Shown here: piece by piece, positions 52,296 to 62,189 of the stretch
How the letters are laid out: each line of letters begins with the position of its first letter
Position numbering within the stretch: the stretch's first letter is position 1
Assembly (NCBI GenBank): GCA_008729055.1
Contig: SDUX01000005.1
Location: 670,801-734,800 of the forward strand
Direction of reading: 5' to 3'
Source of the DNA: Pyropia haitanensis
Lineage: Eukaryota; Rhodophyta; Bangiophyceae; Bangiales; Bangiaceae
Length of the DNA: 64,000 nt
Notes under the pieces: generated by a model
Seen by the model: only the letters and a program-made list of their open reading frames with translations
What the model was told of the DNA's origin: nothing
The model's database searches: none
Position numbers and translations under genes: made by a program

Positions 52296-55255
52296 TCACT
52301 CACCCCCCTCACCCCAGATGTCAGCCACGTTGAAGCGGCCCGATGACCCCTCGCCGGGGTCATTCATCACCTCATCCAAGGCGGTGCGGAATCGGTCGTA
52401 CAACAACGACCGCGACGCCGCGTCCAGCGCGGCGTCTGCCAGGGACCGCGACGCCACCTCGAAGGTGGCGCCATCCAGCCGGTCCACCTCCAAGCGTAGT
52501 GCCTGCTGCATCACGCGTACCGTCTCGCACCAGGCACGGTTGATCAGGCGCGCCGGGAGGTGCATGCGCTTCAACTCGCGCAGGTCCTCCGAGCGAAAGA
52601 GTCGGCGGAACGCCGACTCGTCCGCCGGCGACGCGACCAACGGCACCTTCCCGGGGCCAGCCCTGTACCCCTCCGGGGTACACGACCGATACCGGGACCC
52701 CGTGGGAGAGAACGACCGCGAGGCGTGGCGAGACCCGCGCTCGCGCCGACGCCGGGACGCCGAGCGCGACGACGACGGCGACGATTGCCGCCGTCGGTGA
52801 GTCGACCGCGTCTCCGCCGTCGACTCCGACCCGTCCTGCTGTCGGCCGGGACGGCGAGAATGACGACGGCGGCGTGAAGATCGCCCCCGCGCACGGCTCG
52901 GGGTCGCCGGTGAAGGCGACCGCTCACGTCGACCGCGGCATGCGCTGGCCGTGTCCTCAGAACGGCTGTGCCGGCGGCGCGGACGGGATCGGCGGCTCTC
53001 GGAAGCGCCCGGGCCCGAGGCGTTGCCGCGGCGACCCCTCTTCCCGCGGACGGGGCTGCCAAAGTCCCCCGCCCCGGCAGCGTCCCCAGCCGGAGGACGC
53101 TCTCCCGGCCCCCCTGCCGTGCCCGATGGGGGAGGCCGGCCCCGACCCGACGTGTGTGGCGCCCGGCCGCCACCCCGTCCGCCCCGACCGCGTCCGCGGC
53201 TACGCGCGGACCCTTCGTGCCGGGAAGACCCCGGGGCGTCTTCGTCCCCGCTGGTGGCCCAACGACGTTGTGCCTCCGCCGCCGCCTCTTGCTGCGCCGC
53301 GAACGCCGTAGCGCGCTCGCGGGCCGCGCTGGCAGCCTCGGAGGCGTGCTCCGCTGCCGCTGCCTCGGCCGCCTTCTCGGCGGCCGTCGCCGCAGCAGCC
53401 GCCTGAGCCGCCGCAGCATGCGCCGCCGTATCGTCGTCTTGTCGACGACGATCCGCGTCCGCCGCCGGGACGCCCGCGGCCCCTGACGGTGACGCGGCGG
53501 TAGGCCCGCCCGCCCCCGGCCCGGACGAGGGGCCCGCCGCCCCCCCGGCCCCGATGGGCTCCCCAAGCGGATCCTCCCGACGGGGGGAAGGAGGCACGGA
53601 AGCCGGCCGCCGACCGAAGCGGCCCGCGTTAAGCCGGTCGGCGTCCCGCCGACCTGCGGCGGCGTCGCGAGAGGGACCCGCGGACGACCCACGCTGGGCG
53701 CGTGCGCGGGCCGCTGCCTGCGCTGCGCGGTTGGCAGCGCGAGCGCGCTGCCGCCCCTCTTCCCGCTCCTCCTGCTCCGCCGCCCTTGCCGCCTCCAACC
53801 GCTCCTCCGCCCGCATCGCGCTCTCGCGCAACGCCTCTTGGCGCCGCCCACGGGAGATGCTCAAGGAGTGCGCGAACCTCGTCGTCGGCGCCCGCGCCGA
53901 CGTCGGGCCACCCGTTGCCTTCGCACCCGCCGAAGGAGGGGCGTCGCCGCCATCCACGTCGATGGGCGCCTCCGCGCCCCCTGACGCGTTGAGGTCCGGG
54001 CGACGTAGGGGACCGTCGCCCTCCAACTCGTCGGCCTTGGGGAAGCCCGGGAGGGATTCCAGGGCCGCGAACCCGTACTCCTGGTCCGGCGTGTACTGGA
54101 CCAGCACCTCCCGGGCGGCGTCCCCCACTCCCCCAACGTCCACCCACGCGGTGACGTGCGACCAGGGGAACGCCAAGGCCCCCGTGACGCACCGGCTGAA
54201 GGCCAAGGCGGACCCAGGGGGTGACCCCTCTTGGAGATCGTCCAACGGCAACCGGGAGAAGTGCTCAAGCAGGGTGCGCTTCAAGCGCACCAGCACTCCC
54301 CGCTCCCGGAGGGCTTGGAACCAGACGGCGGCGTAGTCGAGCACCATCTCCGTGGACACTATGGTCCACGCGACGTGGCTTGCGTCCTCAAGGTAGGAGT
54401 ACACGTACTCCGCCAACAAGGGCATGGCCGGAGGGGAGCTCAAGCCCGCGTCCACGAACAACTCGGGCAGGGGCATGAGTTCCTCAGCCGCCGCGGGTCG
54501 GGTGGCATCTAACCACCCAGCCCACAAGGGGCAGAGGAACCCGCAGGCCGTCGCCACCACTTGGCGACGGCTGACGATGCTGGACGGACGGCGGCGGCCG
54601 GCTAGGTAGCCCCCGCCGCGCACCGACATGTCCATGTCGACCGGGCAGCTCTCCGAGTACGACACCGTGGCGTGGTGTCGTAGGAGGGCACTCAACCCGA
54701 CGAGGGCGGCCCGCGTGGCGGATGTCGGGGTGTACATCATGTCCAACCCCTCGTAGAGATCCCCCTCTACGAAGCGGGCCCGAGGCCACTCCCGCCGCAG
54801 GCGGTCGAACGCCAGCGCGGCCGCGTGCACCGGGGAGGAGTGCCGCCGCTCGTAGTGCTTGCACGCTACGAGGAAGAGGTTGCGCACCCACGGCTGCAGC
54901 CCCTCCTCGCGCGTCTCTTGACGGAGCACCTCGTTGGCAAACGCCAACGCCATGAAGGTGACCGCCTGCACGCCCGGCTGCCCGTAGACGGAATGCCGTG
55001 CACGTCATGTAGGCGGACGCTGTCGTACGTGGCGACGTGACCCGAGGTCGTCACGTCGACGAACCGGTCCGGGAGCGCCCACCCAGCCTCGGCCACACGG
55101 CGGAGGCACGCACGATGATGCTCGCGGGCGACGCGCAGCAGCTCCGCGTTGATGAACGCCGGCGACATGAACCCCGGTCGGGGCACCCACTCCGACAAGG
55201 GGCGGAAGACGATCTCCCCCGCCATGCCGCTGCGCCACCGGTGCGGTACCGGCAT
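52296..55255 (-). CDS. antisense additional ORF of the gypsy element, one frameshift
   Basis: The main frame 54,971-52,296 (891 codons) continues upstream, in another frame, to ATG 55255; the switch falls at about 54,960-55,010. Together ~985 residues, starting 69 bp inside the 3' LTR and running tail-to-tail with pol. N-terminal third is globular and helical (FINAELLRVAREHHRAC...ALPDRFVDVTTSGHVATYDS, FMALAFANEVLRQE); middle is Ala/Glu/Arg-rich, probably coiled coil (RAEERLEAARAAEQEEREEG); then Arg/Ser dipeptide-rich as in SR proteins; the C-terminus (SEDLRELKRMHLPARLINRA) looks folded again. Function unknown. Antisense ORFs between pol and 3' LTR are known from some plant gypsy elements. The single frameshift lies near a stretch where the 3' LTR shows indels, so it may be a consensus error. 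Confidence 0.6.
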
Positions 55256-55323
55256 CGTCCGTCAACACGACGGACGAAGCAACTTGGTCGCCGAGGGACG
55301 GCGACAAGCTAACACGGGGGGTA

Positions 55324-55966
55324 TGTGGCATATATACGCCTGGGGGGCGCGCAGGGGCCGTCCACGGCTAAGTGGACGGCACGCGCCGCAGCCCCACGGG
55401 CGGCCACACCCGCCGAGGGCGTCGTCGCAACCCCTCTCCCCGACCCCTGTAAAAGGGTCGGGCGGCGCACCGGGCCCGAACGGTCGCGTCACGGGTGGGG
55501 CTAGCCCCCCCCCTAGGTCGCTTGTGATTGGGTCCGAAGGCGTGCGCCGGCGGGCGATCCTTCGACCCGAGGGACAGCTCCCGGCCGGGGGAGGACGGCC
55601 GCGGGAGCTGGATCGAGTACTCCCTGTGACGATCGATAGGATCGACCTATCGATTTGTGGTACGCCCCTTTCGGGGGGTACTCACCAATTTCGCAGCAAT
55701 TATCGTCTTGGAGGGATTTCGCTTCTATTTCTTAGGACAGGTCGACCCTGCCCGGTCGACCTGTCCGATCGAGGGTTGTGGCGGGCGCGCGCGTGCCTCT
55801 TCTGGGCACGCGACGGCGTTCCGCCCCGCTTCTCCCTGCTCGTCAGGTTCTAAACGTATCCTTCTTTGTCCCGCTTACTTGCCATAGTCTTGGCACTGCG
55901 GTTACGGGTTTGTGCGTCAACCCTCCCCCCTGATTACGGTACCCTGTGGACACCCGACTTGCCACA
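55324..55966 (+). repeat. gypsy 3' LTR, 643 bp
   Basis: Differs from the 5' LTR by about seven single-base indels and no substitution that I noticed. Preceded by the short purine tract ACGGGGGG. Followed by CGCAC. It could serve as promoter for the antisense ORF. Confidence 0.93.
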
Positions 55967-56082
55967 CGCACTTGGCAGCCGGGGGCCGTCCGGGGCGTCA
56001 CTGGATGCAACATGCTGTGAAGCCTCGTACAGCTGCGCGCCAGACCGCCTGGGGGAGTGCGTTGCAAGCTCTGCGGTATCAA

Positions 56083-57258
56083 TCACGCCGCACGGCGAGT
56101 ACAGAGGGGGGGACCGAAGTATAGAAGCGATCTTAAGATTTTGGACGCTCGATTCTGATAGGCTGAGACTTGACCGCAAAAAGTGACCTGGAAAGCGTCA
56201 TTTGCCCATTCGACTGAATACTTTGTCGAGTGCCCCCGCGTCTTAACCACGGCAGCTACCCGGGAGGGCATCGACTCCCACAAACTAGCAAAAAAAGACA
56301 CAGGCAGGCGGTCCCACTCCTCACTTAAAGCAGTAAAGAGATCTTCCAGAGTCGTAGGATGCTGCGGGCGCTCCCGCAGCCGAGTCTCCAGCAAACTCCA
56401 GGCATTTTCAATCGGGTTCACGTCCGCGCTCTGAGGAGCCCAATCCAGGCGCCGTACGCCATGAAGAGCCAGGTACTTGCCGACGTTGTGAGCCCGGTGG
56501 GGCCCACAGTTGTCCTCTTGGAGGATGAAGTCGTTGGTGCCGCCGTGCTTGCTCTCCACGAACGGAAGCAGGTGCTCGTGCAAAATGTCGATAGACTTGA
56601 ACTGCTTCAATCGGCCATCAACGCGCACCAGCGGCGTCCGGCCGCGCGCGGAATTCGCAGCCCAGACGGAGAGGGTCTGTCGACCCGACTTGAACGAGAG
56701 GCGCAGGCACGCGGGCAGGTATCGCTCATCGGGGCGCCGCCAGACGCGCGCCCCACCTCGAGCAGGCCGCAGAGTACACGAGCTCTCATCCGAGAATGCG
56801 ACGTGCTCCCACGCGCTGAGGGGCCACGGGACCTTGTCACGTCCCCACTGCAGCCGCTGGCGCACCTGTGCGGGCGTCAAAAACGGCTTTGTCACTGCCG
56901 CGTAGTTGGAGATGCACATGCGGTGAAGGCAGCGCCGCACCGTCCGCGTGAAGACGGGGCGCGCGAAACCGAAGTTGAAGTTCACCGTGACCTGGTCCAG
57001 GGACCACACGCGGTGCCTGAAAATGGTCAGCTGCAGGCGGCGAGACGCCCAGGAGTCGAGGAGGGGCGGCCACCCGGGGCGGTGGCGCGCCGCTGCCGTC
57101 CCCTCGCTGCAAACGCGGCACGCAATCCGCGCCACGGTGCCCAGGGGGATGCCAACATGGTCTGCCACAAACCTGTTGGTGTGTTCCGCCTCCACCAATA
57201 CCTGGATGGCCGTCCGGTTGGCGGCAGAAACCAGCTTGTCACCTTGACGGCGGCTCAT
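56083..57258 (-). CDS. Tc1/mariner transposase (DD34E)
   Basis: 391 residues from ATG 57258 (MSRRQGDKLV) to TGA 56083. N-terminal paired-like HTH region (ANRTAIQVLVEAEHTNRFVA, then GIPLGTVARI). Catalytic triad: Asp in VAFSDESS, Asp in ILQEDNCGPHRA and Glu in DVNPIENAW, with 34 residues between the second and third, the Tc1 signature. The frame is uninterrupted, so the enzyme may be active. It cuts and pastes its own element at TA sites. Oddity: the frame runs through the left TIR and stops 17 bp beyond the element in host sequence, so the native stop may be lost or the tail is dispensable. Confidence 0.9.
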   Translation of the reverse strand: MSRRQGDKLVSAANRTAIQVLVEAEHTNRFVADHVGIPLGTVARIACRVCSEGTAAARHRPGWPPLLDSWASRRLQLTIFRHRVWSLDQVTVNFNFGFARPVFTRTVRRCLHRMCISNYAAVTKPFLTPAQVRQRLQWGRDKVPWPLSAWEHVAFSDESSCTLRPARGGARVWRRPDERYLPACLRLSFKSGRQTLSVWAANSARGRTPLVRVDGRLKQFKSIDILHEHLLPFVESKHGGTNDFILQEDNCGPHRAHNVGKYLALHGVRRLDWAPQSADVNPIENAWSLLETRLRERPQHPTTLEDLFTALSEEWDRLPVSFFASLWESMPSRVAAVVKTRGHSTKYSVEWANDAFQVTFCGQVSAYQNRASKILRSLLYFGPPLCTRRAA

Positions 57259-57398
57259 CGTGGGGGGCAGTAAGGAAGAAGACGAGGGATTCAGTCGTCG
57301 ACCCCCGTTGCAACGCATTGGAATTGCTATTTGCGTTTGTGGTGGATCGATCAAATTCCGGAGAACTGGGGTGCTTCTATACTTCTGTCCCCCCCCTG
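56102..57398 (-). mobile_element. complete Tc1-type transposon, 1297 bp
   Basis: Ends CAGAGGGGGGGACCGAAGTA (left) and, complemented, CAGGGGGGGGACAGAAGTAT (right), both continuing to ATAGAAGC, giving imperfect ~27-bp TIRs. Each end is flanked by TA (56100-56101, 57399-57400). A single transposase gene on the minus strand fills the element. It sits about 130 bp right of the gypsy element. Confidence 0.9.
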
Positions 57399-57601
57399 TA
57401 CAAGCGGCGCATCATCGTCACGAATGCAACGGGTGTCATTGGCTCCTTCTCATTCAGCCGCAGGCGGCCCCGCACCGTTTTAAGGAAGCAGAACAAACAG
57501 CCAGGCGCACTGCCCTGCAGGCATATGGAGGTGCAAATTGCTAACACCGGATCCAACCTTTGTACATGGACACGAACTCAAAACGGCGCCGTCGCTTCTA
57601 A

Positions 57602-57892
57602 CAGAGAGAAGCAACCATCGTCGTCACAAAAAAATGGTCATACACGAAGCCATTTTCCTTACCAGAGCTCGTTAAGGGGACACTACGGGGCAAGCAGGTC
57701 AAGCAGATAACGATATCTGAACGAAATCAGTACCTGCTGAAGCTCTTACTTGTCTGGAGTTCAACTGATCGCATTTCTACGGTTCTACTGGCAACCAAGC
57801 GCACCGGCCACCTGCTCTACGTTTCAGCGCGTCCTGAGACTCGTCACCAAGTCGCCCGTGTCCGCGGCTTGCCGGCCCTTTACATCGGCTGA
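57602..57892 (+). CDS. possible coding segment of unknown family, no start codon
   Basis: A 97-codon frame without Met, bounded by TAA 57599 and TGA 57890, has balanced composition unlike its surroundings: KPFSLPELVKGTLRGKQVKQ, ISERNQYLLKLLLVWSSTDR, ISTVLLATKRTGHLLYVSAR and ARVRGLPALYIG. It could be the last exon of a gene or a transposon fragment. CTTCTAACAG|A at its left edge could be an acceptor. The rest of 57,401-58,337 holds nothing recognisable beyond a pyrimidine-rich stretch at 58,060-58,215. Confidence 0.25.
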   Translation, partial: QREATIVVTKKWSYTKPFSLPELVKGTLRGKQVKQITISERNQYLLKLLLVWSSTDRISTVLLATKRTGHLLYVSARPETRHQVARVRGLPALYIG

Positions 57893-58337
57893 GGGTAAGA
57901 GCGCCAATTTTTTTTGCTAAGCAGGGTCGCGCCCTTTGCGCTGTCTTCAGCGCGCGCGCGCCACTTTTGCTTTGTTGAGCACTGGCGGAGCCATCTGGGC
58001 AGACGGAGGGGGGGAGTGTCTTGCATGAAGAGAGGCTTGCACCGCCTCCGGCCCTTTTTTTCGCGTACCTGTGGGCCGTCCCTTCTTGTCTTCTCCCGCA
58101 TTCTTGCTGCGCTGCCCGAGCTTCTCCCGCCCTTCCCACCCACCCCGCTCCCGTTCGGCCGCGCCGTCCCGTCCCTCTTCCGCTCTCCCCCCCTCCTAGA
58201 TTTTTCCCCCTTCCCCATCTCAAAAAGACCGTCTGCTTTTCCACGGCGGCATCGCGGGAAAAAAGACCGGGACGGGTGGCGCGGCCTCGACCTATGGTTC
58301 AAAGACCTGTATTGCCGCACAGTGCGTTGGCGTCCTG

Positions 58338-59201
58338 ATGGCAGCTACTACCGGCAGGGCGGCGTACCGGGGCAGCCGCACAGGCGACAAGAAGCGCCGG
58401 GCTGGCGCCGCCTTGCTGAAGACGTTTGAGAACGCCGCGAGGGCCAAGTACCGCCGCCTAGCGCTGACCCGCTCGGCGGAGAGCATCAACAAGAAGATCA
58501 AGAATGTGCGCTCCCGCTAAATGGACTCGCATCTGGGGCTGAAGTCGACGGGTATGAGCACGGAAAAGCGCGAGGACTTCCTAATCACGTATGGGGGCAC
58601 CGAGCTGTATGACATGGCTCGGGAGGCGCTAAAGTCGTCCCACGTGTCAACGTAGCTGACAGTGAGTGAGTCGGTGGACCTCTCTGCCGCCATGCCGACC
58701 GTCGCAGGCGAGAAGGGCTCTACCACTGTCGTGCCGTCGCACCCCGGCGCCAGGAGTGCTGTACGCCCTGTTGGTTCCGGCAACGCCGGTGGGGACGGCG
58801 CTGATGCCGCGGAGGAGGATGGGGGACCCGGCAGCGATGGGGGCAGCATCGGAAGCGATGGGGATATGGATGGGGAGAGCGGCGCCGAGAGCGCGCCTGA
58901 GCCAGCCCCATGTGATGGTGGCGCTGGGCGCACTGCCACCGCTAACGAGATTGTTGCGGCCGCATCGCCGGCCATGAATGCAAAGCGGGACACTGCCGTG
59001 GGGCTCCTCCGCGAGTACAGCTCCAAGAAGGTGCGCCTCGCGTCTGTCGGCGAGGCGGGAGGCGCGACGGACAGTGATGTGCACCAAGCGCTGGTGAATA
59101 TGATCAATGCGTATGTCGACGAGGCGCGTCGGGGGTACGCACAGGTCTCGCATCAAAGCTTTTGGACGTACGTGTTCTCCACCTTTCTTAATTGTCAATA
59201 A
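58338..59201 (+). pseudogene. uncharacterised ORF interrupted by two stops
   Basis: One frame of 288 codons from ATG 58338 with TAA 58518 and TAG 58653 and stop TAA at 59199. The first part is basic and helical (LLKTFENAARAKYRRLALTR), the second is mixed (REDFLITYGGTELYDMAREA), the third is an acidic Gly/Asp/Glu linker, and the C-terminus is helical (ALVNMINAYVDEARRGYAQV). The composition stays protein-like across both stops, suggesting a decayed gene. No family recognised; from context it could belong to a transposon. Confidence 0.4.
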
Positions 59202-59372
59202 AAGTTCACGCGAGCGCCGGTTCACGCAATGCAATGTGGTTCAATTGCCGCCTGGTGTACCCTACTCGCTCGCCAGTGAACGCCACAACGATTGGGAGTC
59301 TCCGCCTGGCTCCACCCACTACGCGTGCTGCCCCACCCCCCCCCTCCCTATTACCTATTCTAAAAAACCGCC

Positions 59373-61480
59373 TTATATGTGTTGTGGGGACCGCACCACC
59401 CCACAACCCACCGACGCCCCTGCATGAGCCCCCCCTCCGATCTCTTCTGCGATGGGCGCCGCTCGATCCTGCAACCACAGCCCACTCCCCGCCCGTTCAA
59501 CCCCGCCTGCCATTTCCGTTCCCCGGCATTGAACGATGGCTACTCGGCATTGTCCACCCACGGCAGCCCGAGAGCCTTGACCAGCTCGATATGGCGCTGG
59601 GCGCCGGCCGAAGAGACCGCATGCCACAGTCAGGCGCAGCGAAAGCGGGCTCCTCCTCCTCAGAGTCCGCCCCAGCGTCCTCGTCATAAGCACCGTTGCG
59701 CTCCTCCAAATAAAACTGTGGAGAAGGACGCAGAGCTTCTGCACACTGGCAGCCAGAGCTGGGTGAGCGTTCGTCATGCGCAGCACATGCCAGTGTCCTT
59801 TCAGCCTGCCAAACGCGTTTTCTATAACCACCCGCATTCTGGCGCGCAGGTGGTTGAACCGTCTCATTGACGCCACGTTGGCGCCGTGCATGTCCGCCTC
59901 ACGGAACAAGGTGATCTATCAAAACGGGGGGGGAGGGGGGGAGGGGAGAGCACAGCAGACAGGCGGATAACGCAAGATAGGCATTGCGCGCGGGCGGGGG
60001 ATCCAGCAGTTACCCAGTGAAGCTAGAGAGTAATTTAACGGTCAGCATCCATTGGTTGCCGAAACACAGAGGGCGGCCTACGACACATGCACACGGCGCG
60101 CGCAACAAACGCCCTTGTGCAGGACGTACCCTCATTTATCTTTCTTCCCTCAACTCCCCGCCCTCCCCCCTTCTCACAATCTTCCGCCTCCCTCGGACGT
60201 CCCACCTTTCCAACCCACCGCGTCCTCAGATCCCCGAAGCAGCCGGTCTCCCACCCCCACCCCAACACTGCGACACGTCCCCGCACATTTCTAAAGAGCA
60301 ACTTACCAGAAGTGGAGCCAGCGCAAAGCCGGCATCCCCGAGAATAAACTCCCCGTTTTCTAATGGGGGCGGGGAGCTGCCGGGTTTAATCAAAGCTCAA
60401 TACCACGACCGCCCTGTAAAAGCCGCGAAGTCCCCGCGCGACCCAGGGAAACCCCCAACGACGAAGCGCACCAGCCGCGTGTCTGTGATGAAAATCAACA
60501 GGACAGAACACCGCTGATAACGGTCGGTAAAGTCCTCTCAAGGCTCACCAAAAGGGGTGAGCAGAGGGGCATGACAACTACCCTCAGCTCCACAGCTGCA
60601 GCAACAATAGTGAGAAAAAAGCGGTGCAAACGCGAAGCCAAGTCAGTACACGCCGGAGACGCAGTCAAAGCACGACGGGACTCGCCCCTGGCAGCGCAAC
60701 ATGAAAAACGTCATAGGGAAGAAAAGTACACGTACATGCCAAGCCACCTGGTCAGGTTGCCACTTGTCAAACGAGAAAAATCGAGATCGATCTTTTCATG
60801 TTCCAACGCGTCTGGCGAGGTGGGGGGGGCAGGCCATGCAGCATTGCCTGCACTACGGGACCGCAAAACTTGGCAAAGGTAGCCTCGGCGACATTCACAG
60901 CCCGAGCAACGACACGCTGCCGGCCGCCCTCCACCAGCAACAACAGAACGGCATAGCATCTCCATTGAGGCGGAATGGCAGCCGGACTTCGAGAAGAAGT
61001 AGGCAGATGAGGAGTTGCACGAGCCACAAGCTTTTCAAAGTGCGCCGGGGTCAAACGCGCATCTCGGCAAAAGGCGCCCTGCTCAATGCTTTTCCTAAAA
61101 AAACGATCCACAAGATCCCGCGCGCGCGGTGCACACCGTTTTGTCTGACCACATATATCAGACAAGTCAGCCAGCTCGGCTAGGTCCACCAGCTCGCGCG
61201 CACCACACCGACCCTCACTCCTACCTAGGTAAACAAAAGAAAAGGAACGCAGAGCACCACGCAGCTCCTCACTGTGCTGGTTGCCAGGTTTCAGAGCGTC
61301 AACCAGGGCGATGACCGCTTCCACCCACTCCAACAGCGGAGCACCATCCCCAATCGCACATAACCGGACAGCAGCGCCGCACACAGCCAGCGCGTGGGAA
61401 GTGTCTTGTAAATCGGAGTCGACGCTCGCCGCCGTGTTGAGGAAGTCCACGATCTCAGAAGGCAGGGCGACCATGTTCAC
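59373..61480 (-). pseudogene. PIF/Harbinger transposase fragments (N- and C-terminal parts, core missing)
   Basis: N-terminal piece 61,480-60,767: a helical region ending with the typical HTH (WRCYAVLLLLVEGGRQRVVA, then NVAEATFAKFCGPVVQAMLH). C-terminal piece about 59,909-59,700: FNHLRARMRVVIENAFGRLK with the third catalytic Glu (IENAFG) intact, then WHVLRM and LCVLLHSFI. Between them (60,766-59,910) I find none of the first two Asp motifs in any frame, so the catalytic core is deleted, unless long introns hide it. Different from the copy at 23,948, which is of the plant type. Sequence after the C-terminal motif to 59,373 is probably non-coding. Confidence 0.6.
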
Positions 61481-61483
61481 CGG

Positions 61484-61680
61484 GGGTTGGGGGGGGGGGG
61501 GGGATTAGGAGGCGGCGAGAAGATCAGAGTTTCGGGGGGGGAAAAGAGGGGGGGGCAAAGAGGGGGGAGGACGGGGGCGGGGGCGGTGGGGGCGCCAAAT
61601 CAGAGCGCAGATCAGAGCGCGGGGGGGGAGGGGGGGGGGAGGCGAAGAAGGTGGGAGTAGGGGGTGGGCGAGGGGCGGCG
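61484..61680. repeat. G-rich runs
   Basis: Includes 15-16 consecutive G near 61,489 and several GGGGGG blocks; potential G-quadruplex forming. Creates Pro-rich artefact frames on the minus strand. Confidence 0.8.
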
Positions 61681-61994
61681 GAAGCGCGGCGCAACGAGTG
61701 TTTGGCGGGCAGGCGGGGGCTGCACCGTCGCACGGCTGTATCTAGCGCGGAGGGTGGAGGTTCGCCTTGCGGCCCGCCTGTGTGATACAAGAGCGAGCGA
61801 GGGTCTCGGCTGTGGGGGGTCAAAGAGCGCGCCGCGGCGGCACGCCGTTGGATGGAATGAACACTAAACTTCTATCTCAGGATTTGACCCCGGCTCAGAA
61901 TCGGAGAGACCTCCATGGGGGTGTCTCAGACTCAAGCCAGGCCTGAGTCGCTCTGTGGCTCCATTGAGTAGCTTCATATTGCTGTCTTCTCAAC

Positions 61995-62135
61995 TTTGTC
62001 CGATCTGGTCGAAGTCAAGAGCCGGGTCCAGAGCTGGTCAACTGCGTCTCAGCCATCCATGCAGTCGGATAAAACCGATCTACCGATAGGAAGTTGACCG
62101 GACCCAGTCTTGACTTTGATGACATCGGACAAAAT
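61995..62135. repeat. small inverted repeat (~45-bp arms)
   Basis: TTGTCCGATCTGGTCGAAGT...GGTCAACT on the left matches, complemented, AGTTGACC...ACTTTGATGACATCGGACAA on the right, around a ~45-bp loop. It lies at the edge of a GC-rich tract, the same arrangement as the foldback elements on a small scale. Confidence 0.6.
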
Positions 62136-62189
62136 TGGGAGCACTGCAACATGGAAGTCCATTTGAGTCCAGTGCTGAGTCGATTCGAC

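Larger units (their letters stand above)
44935..55966 (+). mobile_element. complete chromodomain Ty3/gypsy retrotransposon, 11,032 bp
   Basis: LTRs 44,935-45,576 and 55,324-55,966 (TGTGGCATATATACG...GACTTGCCACA); target duplication CGCAC at 44,930-44,934 and 55,967-55,971. Internal order: PBS, gag, -1 frameshift signal, pol (protease, RT, RNase H, integrase, chromodomain, Dam-like domain), then a long antisense ORF before the 3' LTR. Gag and pol are uninterrupted, so it may be competent. LTR differences noticed are only single-base indels, implying a recent insertion. A solo LTR of the family lies at 18,709. Integration split the small foldback element. Confidence 0.95.
44125..56000. mobile_element. 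~0.9-kb foldback/MITE-like element split by the gypsy insertion
   Basis: Left arm about 44,125-44,420; right arm about 44,650-44,934 continued at 55,972-56,000, after the gypsy element. With the gypsy and one CGCAC removed, the right arm's complement (CGGCTGCCAAG...GGGCGCAGGACAC...GGAGGGCC...GATCGAATCATGA) runs collinear with the left arm at roughly 80% identity. The centre (about 44,430-44,640) is unique. Arms include a nested hairpin. No coding capacity or defined target duplication. Confidence 0.6.
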
